Source: Uloborus plumipes
Taxonomy: Eukaryota; Arthropoda; Arachnida; Araneae; Uloboridae
Direction of reading: 5' to 3'
Assembly (NCBI GenBank): GCA_038373865.1
Contig: JAXGGA010002895.1
Location: 5,001-69,000, forward strand
DNA length: 64,000 nt
Shown: piece by piece, positions 33,678-42,784 of the stretch
Position numbering within the stretch: the stretch's first letter is position 1
Layout of the letters: every line of letters begins with the position of its first letter
Notes under the pieces: generated by a model
Told to the model about the DNA's origin: nothing
What the model saw: the letters and a program-made list of their open reading frames with translations, nothing else
Database searches by the model: none
Position numbers and translations under genes: made by a program

Positions 33678-36094
33678 CAGGCTTGGAGTCAATTATGAGA
33701 AAACGTAATCGATTACGATTATGATTACGAGCGTGAAAAATTGGAGATTACAATTACGATTACGATTACAACCCTCTGTCAAATCGCTATTACGATTACA
33801 GCAATGATTAGATTACGTAAAAAAATGTAATCGATTACGATTATTATCTGCCGATTACGATTTCGATTACAGATTTGTGAGAAATATGCATATACAGAGG
33901 AGGACCCAGAAGTTTTGAAAGGGGGGGGGGGTGTCAAGTTTTGGTTCGCTAATTTTATACCTTATCAGTTAAGTGGAAGGAAAACGAAACATATAAAATT
34001 TAAACCTTCTTAAAAATATTATACAATATTACACAAATTTTATAAAATTTTGTAATATTTTACATATTACCATCTATTTATTCTGGTAAAAAATTATTAT
34101 CAGGAATAATATAAATTTGCAATTTATAAATTGTCTTAATGTAATCAGTATTAGAATAATAAAATTCTCAAATATAATATTCTTCTAAAATTTAACATTT
34201 TTCATACCTAATGCATGGCTAAAATATTTGTTTCAATGAGAGCAAGATTGCAAAGGGTAGTGCAAATCATAAAATGTGTTTCTCATCACAGGGGGTATTA
34301 AATATATATATATAATGGATATAACATATATAATGCTCATTCACGACAACAGTGTTATAGCTAAGAATTATGATTTTTGATCCACTAATATTATAAGATG
34401 ATTGCAACTAATGCATAATCTTAACTTGAGGATTTATTTATTTATTTTGCGTGTGTGTATGACCATTGTATAATAATATTTTATGTCACATTTCTTAAAG
34501 TATACTGGAGTGTAATTATTGCCACTAAAACCATAAAATTAAAATAATGAACATAAACATAAAAAATATTGAAATTATTAGCATAAAAAGATAAGTAATA
34601 CTTAAAAATAAATCTTAGGTGTTTAATCTTACTCATAAGCAATGTTTTAAAAATCTGTAAATACACAATTTTTTCATCTTTAACATACTTAATGATTAAA
34701 AATAATATTAGCATTAAAGTGTAAAGCATAAGCTTAAGATTAAATTATATGTGAAAATATTTTTTAAAAAGTCACTAGAGTGCTGTTATCGCAAATGAGA
34801 GTGCTGTATTGCAAACATATATTAAATGATAACTAAAGCACAGTTGCAAATTCCCTCTTCTTTTGCAAAACTTCCTCCTTTTTCACTAATGAAAGAAAAC
34901 GGGAAAAAATCAAAAACCATGCAACTGTTTAGAGCAGTGGTTCCCAACCTGGAGCAATCGCCCCCAATGGGGCGATTTGACTCCTAACAGGGGCTGTAGG
35001 GGGAAATGGGTATTTAGAAGAGAAAACAGTAGTAATAAAAGGGTAGCGGAAACCGAAATTGTAAACATGTACGTAACCGGTTGCTCAAAGTTAGAACAAT
35101 TAATCACAAGTAATTAAAGTTCAAGAGGTTCTTTCTGCACCTCGGATAAACCTTAGGAAGTATTTTGTCATTCATTGTCAATTTTATGAACTTCCAGATT
35201 TTCAACTTATTTTCCTTCAAATTTTTAGTTTCAATGATTTTATTTCCCCCCGATTCCAAGGTAGAAAAGAAAATAATTTCTTGAAAAATGTACTTCTGTT
35301 TTTTGAAAAGTATGTCAATGATCTTAGTTTAATGTTACCCTTCAAATGCTATATCAGTTCGCTTTGTGAAAGAAAAAAAAAGGTATTTTATTCATTAATT
35401 AATATTTTTAGTTTAAAATTGATTGATTATAATTGCTTTATTGCATACATTTTACTTCAAATTAAAGTTACGTATTTATATTTTTAATAATATCGCGATG
35501 TTCACTTGCGCCAACTTATGGTTTTTTTCGAGGAAGAAAAGGGGGGGGGGGGGTTGCGATAGGTGACAATCAGCAAATTGAAGGGGGCGATGAACTCAAA
35601 AAGGTTGGGTTTAGAGGGCCCTGAGTATAGAGTCTTGTTAAGCTGAAAAGTATGTGTAAATCAGGAGGGACGGTCTGGTCATATGCGCCTGAGGTTGCAA
35701 AGCACTTACGTTAATGCTCGCTTCTTGCCGTCTTTTTGCATTTGAACCGGGACCCCCAAAGGAACGCCCCAACAAAGAACACCCTCCTTCCGGGGGCCTT
35801 TCCTTCTTTTTCCCGGGGGCCCAGATAGAATCCTTATCTTTTCCCCATAACATTGTAGAAACGCAACTTAGAAGCTTTCACTTTCAGCAAGTCTGGATTA
35901 CAGGATTACAAGGCCAAATTACAATTATTTAAAGCTAGATTACAATTACGATTACACAAGAAATACTTGATTAAAATTACGATTACACGATTACGAGAGT
36001 CTCATTTCCAAATTATGATTATGATTACGATTACAAAAAACTGTAATCGATTACACAGATTACGATTATGTAATCGTCGATTACTCCAAGCCTG
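33678..36094. mobile_element. Non-autonomous hAT element with GATTAC arrays
   Basis: Perfect 12-bp ends CAGGCTTGGAGT / ACTCCAAGCCTG are flanked by an exact 8-bp duplication ATTTCAAT (33670-33677, 36095-36102). Inside each end are arrays built from GTAATCGATTACGATTA-type repeats (33700-33880 and 35895-36085). The 2417-bp interior contains another hAT MITE and no transposase that I recognise. Confidence 0.93.
34935..35608. mobile_element. hAT MITE nested inside the 33678-36094 hAT
   Basis: Left end CAGTGGTTCCCAACCTGG is preceded by GTTTAGAG (34927-34934). The right end stops at ..CTCAAAAAGGTTGG and is followed directly by an exact GTTTAGAG (35609-35616). The right terminus lacks the outermost 8-9 bp of the expected repeat although the target duplication is intact. 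CGCCCCC/GGGGGCG pairs occur inside each end. Confidence 0.8.
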
Positions 36095-37499
36095 ATTTCA
36101 ATGAACTGTAACTCAGGTTTGTCACCTTCCATCATCTTTTCGTTAGTACTACTATAAATAACAGATTTTTTCTTATCAGAGTATTTATATAAACAACTAA
36201 ATGTACTTTAAGTTGTTAAAAATTCGAACTTTTGGTATAATAAAATTTTCTGCAGTCTTAGCCTAATTATGCCAATTCTTCATAACTGACAATACTTCGA
36301 GCTATTTTTTTCTTCCTTATTCGAAAGAACACCATCGAAAAAAAAAACTCATTTCAATAGGAAAAAATCTGTTCTTTCTAATGGTGCCAACAAAAAAACA
36401 GTGGAAGGTGACAAACTTGAGATACAGTGAGTTGAAAACAGGCGATTTTTCATTAAAATGATTTTGATAGACACTTTTGACAACAATATCTCTTACAAAA
36501 TCAATATTTAAGCTCTGCAGCTGTAAAATATTAAAACCAAGTATTTGGACAATAGAACTACGAAACATGAACCTTTGAATTTGTTTGGTTAAAAATTTAT
36601 GAATCCAGGGAAAAGATTGCCCACCGCGTTTTTTCGTAAGTTGACAAGCGTGCTACACAAAATTTAGTAAGCTCAATCTCACAAAAAATACTGGAGAGTA
36701 TTGACAACTAAAAGTACTTTAAACTCCAAAAATATTAGGCCCCCAGTGTGATAAAATTTTCTGCAGTCTTAACCTAATTATGCCAATTCTTCATAACAGA
36801 CAGTATTTCAAGCTAATTTTTTCATCCTTATTCGAAAGAACACCATCGAAAAAAAAACTCATTTCGATAGGAAAAAATCTGTTCTTTCTAATGGTGCCAA
36901 AGAAAAAATGGTCTTAGGTGACAAACCTGAGATATAGTGAGTTGAAAACAGGCGATTTTTCAAAAGAAGCGTTTTCATCGACACTTAGGGTGCCAATATC
37001 TTTTACAAATACAATATTTAAGCTCTGTAGCTGTAAAACATTAAAAACAAGTATTTGGACAATAAAACTACGAAGTATAAACCTTTGAAGTTTTTTGGTT
37101 AAAAATTTATGACAACCTGAAATCCAGGAAAAAAATTGCCCACCGCGTTTTTTCGCAAGTTTAGGCACGTGCTACACAAAATCTAATAAGCGCAATCTCA
37201 AAGAATATACTGGAGAGTGTTGACAACCAAAAGTACTTTAAGCTCCAAAAAAAATTAGGCTTCCACTGTGATAAAATTTTCTGCAACCTTGACCTAAACA
37301 TTGCAACTTGTTTCATGAAGTTCATCCGCCATTTTGGGCCACATTTTTTGCGGGATCCTAGCTCCTCCAGATTTGGATCTTGGAAGCTAAAAATTTGCAC
37401 AGGTTAGTTTCATAGGCATGTCTATACCTCTGTAAAATTTGATCCAAATCGGAGATGGTCGGGTGGGGACCACTAGTCCACTTGACATGGAATGACTCA

Positions 37500-38785
37500 T
37501 TTATAATTTTCTGTAAAGCATACGGACATGATTTAAATCTCTTCAGATTACGACAAAATGTAGAATTCGGAAAAAAATAAAATAAAATATGAGACAAGCT
37601 TTCAATATGAGTTTTTACTTTAAGAAATTATTACGACTAAATATGGATAAATAGATATAGTTAATTAGATTTATGAATAGAAAAAGTAGCACAAAAGAGT
37701 TTTCAATGAATTAGTAGCTGATTTAAAAATGCTAATAATATTTAAAAGTAAGGCATGTTAGAGATTTTTAACATGAAAGGTGAATAGGAAAAAAAAAGAC
37801 TCAGAAATAAAACTAGATGAAGGGTTTTAAATGGATTTTCCGTCTTTTTTGGGAGGTTCGTTTCGGATTTCAAATTTTAATAAATTTAGACTCTTGGAAT
37901 AAGTACATTTTATTTAGCTATAATACGTTATTTATTTCATTTACCATTGCATTAGTGATGAAAAATGGTTAGTTTGGAATTAAAAATAAAAAAAAAAGAC
38001 TAATTTGAATATTTTTGAGTTCAAAAGTTTTCTACAAACTTTAGTTACAAAATAAAAGCAATTGCATGATTATAAATACTAAATTCTACGTACCATGAAA
38101 AATTGAGATTTCGCAAGGCTATGTTTATATGAACATAATATAATTCGCACTTAAAAGAAACCCTGCTCGATGAAAACCAAGAAAAAAATATGTTCTTGTC
38201 AGAAAGATTTAAATTTAAAACCACTTAGCACGAGACATTTTTAAATTCATTCATTAACAAAGAAAAAAAAAGCTCTAAGAACTATAAAAATTGTTTAAAT
38301 TAAACATACTTTTATGCAGAATTAACTTAACTTAGTTGTCTTTCTTAAAACTGTTGTTTAATTTTTTGGAAAGTGCTCCTGCCTATCCTTTTATTAAAAA
38401 TAATTTTTCTCTTAATTTTTCATGTTTTTTTTTTCCCCAGCAGTTGGAAAGAACCGTTTTGAAGTCATGAAATTGGGTATTGTTTCACTACAATGCATCA
38501 AATCACAGCTTGTGTTAAACAAAAAATGGTCTTCATTTAGAGACATTACATTAGTTGTTGTTCATTATTTCACTATTTTTTTTTTTTTTCTATCTCCAAC
38601 AGAAAACTTGTAACTATTTGTCTCCCTAAGTTATTTCTCAGAAATCTAGAGCCGTTCTCAACAAGTGTTCAGCGTCTACAGTGCTCAGTGAGAATTCAGA
38701 AAGCTCTAATGAAGTATCAGTATATCACTACATGAAATTCACCGTAAGCTCTGCCATGTTATCTAAATACTTTGTTTGGCACTCT
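37500..38785. other. Unassigned AT-rich DNA
   Basis: No supported gene or repeat boundary. The open frames at 37358-37597 and 38422-38613 lack domains. Confidence 0.4.
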
Positions 38786-38786
38786 T

Positions 38787-38894
38787 CCCAAGTAGCACAC
38801 TTCATTTTTTAAAGGTTGTAAAATGGTTATTAACGTTGTGACAACGGATTAAAAACGTTTATAAAACGTTCAAACGTTTTTTGTGCTACCTGGG
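38787..38894. mobile_element. CCCARGTAGCA MITE, short family, copy 1
   Basis: Ends CCCAAGTAGCACA and TGTGCTACCTGGG flank AAAGGTTGTAAAATGG and AAACGTTTATAAAACGTT. TT lies on each outer side as a possible 2-bp duplication. Confidence 0.8.
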
Positions 38895-38953
38895 TTAGCT
38901 TCTATAAGAGGTTTTCTGCCCACCAGGTCGGTTACTGTCTCAGCCAGACTTAT

Positions 38954-39190
38954 AATTGAACGGGCGAGTAGATAAAGGTAATTGTGACAATTTTTGAAAT
39001 TTACTTTTTACCATGGATGAAGTGATAAGTCAATCAGTATCATGTCCTTTTAGTCACAAAAATGGTTTGTAACTTAGAATATGACCCGTTTTACCCGTTG
39101 AGAAAAATTCATTAAAAAATAAAATTAAAGCTATTTCTAAAAATTTAAAAAATTGTCACATATGACTTTTATCCACTTGCCCCCTCAATT
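38954..39190. mobile_element. Foldback MITE, AATTGAASGGGCRAGT family
   Basis: Left AATTGAACGGGCGAGTAGAT pairs with right ATCCACTTGCCCCCTCAATT. The interior CTTTTTACCATGGATGAAG and AAAAATTGTCACATATGACT are shared with the copy at 58614-58770. Confidence 0.7.
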
Positions 39191-39638
39191 CTTAAAGAGG
39201 ATAAAACAGCAGTATCAGGATAGCATGATCGAGCTGGCGGTGTATTTAAAGTAGTGTATTATGCCTAAGCCCCGGCTTTGGGGCTGTAGTTTATTACTTA
39301 ACATTAGTATATCAGTCAAAACTGATTCATTTTTACTGCAACTATTTTTACTTCTTTTAATGAACTACGTAAACTATTGCTTCTTCTTTCACTTGAAAGA
39401 TCACACTGCACGAAATATTTCACAATCATTTCATTCGGAACTTTTTCTGAATGAGGTTTTACCTGTTGTACTAATACAGAAAATGATCAACAAATGACGG
39501 ATGTAGTTTACTTCGCTTTCTCAGTTTACTGGCTATTCTGCTCTTGAATCGATTCTTTCCCTGTTGTAATTTGCTTTGACACTGAATCGGGCTAAGAGAT
39601 TTACTTTTCTTAAATTGCAAAGGGAACCCCGGATTATC

Positions 39639-39676
39639 CAGCATGCCGGGAAAATTAAATTTTCCGGCATGCTGGT
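39639..39676. repeat. Near-perfect 38-bp palindrome
   Basis: CCAGCATGCCGG with an A/T-rich centre then CCGGCATGCTGG, differing only by a one-base bulge. A third half-copy (CGGCATGTTGG) follows at about 39693. Possibly the end of an unidentified element. Confidence 0.6.
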
Positions 39677-39847
39677 CAACGTCACTTTTTTTCGGCATGT
39701 TGGCTAATGCTGGGTACTAAGGTAACTATTTTAAAATCGGGAATTTATATACAAGCTTTCAATTTATACCGCGATATCAAGCAACTAACAACGTAATTTA
39801 ACTTACAAAACTAGTAACTATACAAGTAATGAAAAATAAACATTATC

Positions 39848-40565
39848 AAGCCGGCCACCTTATCTAGTGGTCAGAGGAGTCTGACCGTAATATGATGGCC
39901 CCGGGTTCGAATCCCGACTCAGGCAAGGATGTACTTTCACTCTCTCCTATCCTTGTTCTTCCTCTGTGTGAATGACTGTGTTGTGAATGAAATGCTAAAT
40001 CGGACTCCCACATTAATGGTGCTCGTAAAAAGAGAAGCCGTTCATATTCCGCCTTAACCCCTTCCCGGCTTATCCCGAGCTGGACTCGGGCAAGCGAAAT
40101 GTTCCATTCTGGCTCATCCCGAGTGTAGCTCGGGCACGGTGAAAATTAACACTACACAACCAGTCTTTCAAGAATTAATTCACATGTCCCTTTTATGGTT
40201 TCGGATGCTTTTATTTACTATTGTTGCTACTAGATAACATAACTATACAGTGTTTTGAGCTGTAGATTTAAGATAAGAGTAGGCGCCGAATCCAAAGTAT
40301 AATGATTTCTGCCATACAGAAAGCCAACTTTGCAGGTAAATACTCATTTATTTAAATAGATATTTTTACATTTATTTTTAGGAAATGTTGCATGCGAATG
40401 ATGCTATTATGTTTAAAAAGATATGTATGTATGAAAATAAGCATGAAAAAAATTGACATTTTTTGATCCGTAATCCCGAAATAAAATGAGCCTGGAAGGG
40501 GTTAAATCAGTTAGATGTGTCTACTCGGGCTCAGGCACCCGAGTGGTTTCAGAAACAACAACAAA
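39848..40565 (+). mobile_element. tRNA-derived SINE split by a TTAA MITE
   Basis: The head carries an A-box-like TATCTAGTGG (39861-39870) and a perfect B box GGTTCGAATCC (39904-39914) in tRNA-like spacing, then a body to TTAA at 40054-40057. The SINE resumes at 40502 (AATCAGTTAGATGTGTCTAC) and ends in a (CAA)-rich tail at about 40548-40565. A real tRNA gene is unlikely because the acceptor arms pair poorly and the transcript-like body continues. Confidence 0.75.
40058..40501. mobile_element. piggyBac-type MITE inside the SINE
   Basis: Ends CCCCTTCCCGGCT and AGCCTGGAAGGGG (one mismatch) are flanked by TTAA at 40054-40057 and 40502-40505. Two subterminal direct repeats GGCTYATCCCGAG, each followed by an inverted CTCGGGC, lie at 40067 and 40111. 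444 bp, no ORF. Confidence 0.88.
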
Positions 40566-40738
40566 CAAATATCACCAAAGAATACGTTAAATACACTGCT
40601 CGACATTGAAAATGCAACACCAAGAAGGAGTGGTCAGAAATTGATGAAATTTGGTAAGAAGACAGAGACAGCATGGAACAATAAGTGATATTTATTTCAA
40701 AATAAATAAGCAAAATTTAGAGCGAGGACGGCGTCGGC

Positions 40739-41770
40739 TCAGTAAGAAGTAGGACCACCGCGGACAGCGATGCACGAAGAAACACGTCTAGGCATGGAGT
40801 CAATAAGCCTGCGGATGGTGTCCTGAGGGATGGCACTCCATTCCCTTTCAACCATTTGCCACAGTTCGTCCTCTGAAAGAGGCAGTGACAGGTTCTGCAA
40901 ACGGCGTCCAATCACGTCCCACACATGTTCGATTGGTGACAAGTCAGGAGAGTATGGTGGCCAGGAAAGCATCTGTACACCTCGTAGAGCATGTTGGCTG
41001 ATTCGAGTACTGTGAGGCCGGGCGTTATCCTGTTGAAAAATTGCATTTGGCAGACCCTGAAGGTAGGGGATTGCCACCGGCCGCAGTACATTATCTACAT
41101 ATCGTTGGGCCGTCATAGTGCCCCGAATACGAACTAGAGGTGATACGGAATTGTATGCAATAGCGCCCCAAACCATTATGCCACGTTGTCGCGCTGTGGG
41201 GCGTTCCACAGTTACTGCCGGATTCGATCTTTCTCCACGTCGACGCCACACACGTATGCGATGACTATCGCTGGACAAACAGAAGCGGGATTCATCTGAG
41301 AACACTAGGGTTTGCCATTCTGCCATCCACGTCGCTCTGGTCCGGCACCATTCCAAACGTTGGAGTCTGTGCTGTGAGGTCAATGGCAGTCTTCTTAGCG
41401 GGCGCCGTGATTGCAGGCCACGTGCAACCAGTCGACGGGAAATGGTTCTGGTCGACACAGGAACATCCAGGGTACCTTGCACGTGCTGCAGAATCGACGA
41501 ACAAGTGACTTGCGGGTCCGCCACAGCTTGTCGGTGAATCCGTCGATCCAAGCGGTCTGACGTCACTCTGGCTGCACCTGCACCCCTCAATGCGGCTACA
41601 TTTCCTCTTTCCAACCATCTCCGACACAGCCGATGCACAGTGCTTGCATCCATGTGGGTATCAGCTGCAATTTGACGTATGGACAGACCTCTCCTTCTCA
41701 GTCCGATCACCATACCCCTTGTAAAGTCGTCTACATGCTGGAAGTGTCTTCGTTGAGGACGGCGTTGCAT
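40739..41770 (-). CDS. Tc1-family transposase, intact
   Basis: A 343-residue uninterrupted frame, the usual length for Tc1 transposases. Residues about 10-120 form the paired DNA-binding region, with an HTH around GLSIRQIAADTHMDASTVHR and a second one around STRTISRRLVARGL. The DDE catalytic domain shows the first Asp in LVFSDESRF, the second in IFQQDNARPHS, and the Glu in WPPYSPDLSPIEHVWD, 34 residues after the second Asp as in the Tc1 DD34E group. The protein cuts and pastes the element at TA. It starts at the first Met of the frame, 70 bp upstream of which the frame is closed. No stop or frameshift is seen. GC content is well above that of the window, which is suggestive of recent, possibly horizontal, arrival. 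It lies in the same orientation as the host exons. Confidence 0.95.
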   Translation of the reverse strand: MQRRPQRRHFQHVDDFTRGMVIGLRRRGLSIRQIAADTHMDASTVHRLCRRWLERGNVAALRGAGAARVTSDRLDRRIHRQAVADPQVTCSSILQHVQGTLDVPVSTRTISRRLVARGLQSRRPLRRLPLTSQHRLQRLEWCRTRATWMAEWQTLVFSDESRFCLSSDSHRIRVWRRRGERSNPAVTVERPTARQRGIMVWGAIAYNSVSPLVRIRGTMTAQRYVDNVLRPVAIPYLQGLPNAIFQQDNARPHSTRISQHALRGVQMLSWPPYSPDLSPIEHVWDVIGRRLQNLSLPLSEDELWQMVEREWSAIPQDTIRRLIDSMPRRVSSCIAVRGGPTSY

Positions 41771-41820
41771 TTCCTCTTATCACACGTATCCTTCGAGACA
41801 AAAACCAAATTTCTCCGATA

Positions 41821-42460
41821 ACACAGGCCAACGATGAAAAAACTTTTTTAATGAAAATACCTTATTCTTATGTTGTTTAGGTTGCTGAATCCAAATATGA
41901 TGCTTAAAAAGTTGTATCACCCACCATTTATTCACATTTTATAGTTACATTCATGAAATAAAGAAACATTTTTAGAATTTAACAGCTTTTTCATAGTTAA
42001 GATAACATGAAAAAATAGGTCTAATGAACAAAGATGATGTTGGCAGCACTGCTGAAACACATGCTACAACATGATGGGGGATTACTGTTGGTCACTTCAC
42101 CGGGAAGTTCAGCAAGCTATTCATCGCAGGAAAAGCTACACAAGAAGCTTCAAGGAAAAAAGGGAAAGAAAATATAAAGCAATTCCAGTTGACAAGTGAA
42201 CCTTGTATCATCACATAAAATTACTATTCCAAGTATTTTACTGTAAATACAAACCATTTTTACGATTCTACAGTGTTTCATTGATTTCCCTATATACTGT
42301 AAATGGGTATTAGACTATATAATAAAATACATTTTGCTTGGAAACTAAGGGTGATACATAAAAACTACAAGCAGATTTGGATTCAGCACATAAAAATCCA
42401 TCAAGATCAGCTATTAAAATTAAAAAAGTTTTCAAAAAGGTTTTTTTTGTTGGCCTGTGT
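41821..42460. repeat. Inverted-repeat insert in the Tc1 5' region
   Basis: ACACAGGCCAAC (41821-41832) is mirrored by GTTGGCCTGTGT (42449-42460), followed inward on both sides by A-rich then CTTTTT-type sequence. Removing it brings the Tc1 copy to a normal 1.42 kb. No clean target duplication is visible, so a nested MITE is an inference. Confidence 0.5.
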
Positions 42461-42694
42461 AATTAGTCTGGCAGAAAAACCAACATGAACATAGCCCACT
42501 TTTCAACTTCATTCTCTTATATCTTACTTCACGTGCGTCGGAGAGCTGCGCATTTCATATCATTTGCATAACTCAGTGACGTGCGTCTACGGTAAAATTT
42601 GCATGAATTTCTGACCACTCCTTCTTGGTGTTGCATTTTCAATGTCGAGCAGTGTAAAAGTAGATAAAAATGAAAATTTTCAATCACTACTTAC

Positions 42695-42784
42695 GTTACA
42701 CTAGATGCAAGTGGATCCAAGAGTTGAACGTAATCAGTAGATACAGCATTTGTATCCTTCCTCATTTCTACGTTTTCCGTAACC
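42695..42784 (-). CDS. Host gene exon (linker segment), partial gene
   Basis: A 90-bp block with acceptor ACTCTTGTAG/G and donor AAC/GTAAGTAG on the minus strand. Only one frame is open. It reads VTENVEMRKDTNAVSTDYVQ LLDPLASSV with one base before and two after (phase 2 in, phase 2 out). The preceding exon (54531-54726) ends with two bases GA, so the junction codon is GAG (Glu). This phase match, the strand and the order suggest it is the next exon of the same LDLa/SRCR gene. I do not recognise a domain in these 30 residues. The intact Tc1 element starts only 40 bp downstream of the donor. Confidence 0.6.

Larger units (their letters stand above)
32771..37499. mobile_element. Palindromic element with tandem-unit arms, split by hAT
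   Basis: Outer ends TGAGTCATTCCA (32771) and TGGAATGACTCA (to 37499) are inverted, and about 700 bp inward remain clearly paired (for example a 79-codon frame at 32879-33118 mirrored at 37400-37161). The right arm repeats its inner half: GGTGCCAAC/AAAGAACACCATCGAAAAAA blocks occur at about 36325 and 36845. The left arm contains a second partial unit from about 33480 that is resumed after the hAT insertion at 36095 and turns around near 36180. Removing the insertion leaves about 2.3 kb of almost pure palindrome. No transposase or clear target duplication was seen. Confidence 0.8.
40594..42654 (-). mobile_element. Tc1-like transposon, apparently complete
   Basis: Identical 49-bp inverted ends beginning CACTGCTCGACATTGAAAAT, with TA on both sides (40592-40593, 42655-42656). 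It is 2061 bp, longer than the usual 1.3-1.6 kb of Tc1 elements; about 640 bp upstream of the transposase start is bounded by a separate inverted repeat (41821-42460) and may be a nested insertion. The coding region is clearly GC-richer than its surroundings. Identical ends and an intact ORF indicate a young insertion. Confidence 0.95.

Noticed and set aside
39848..39926. Possible tRNA gene (plus strand)
   Set aside because: Acceptor arms pair poorly and the sequence continues into a SINE body and CAA-rich tail.
40717..41821. Other open frames over the Tc1 transposase
   Set aside because: Shadow frames of the 343-residue transposase.
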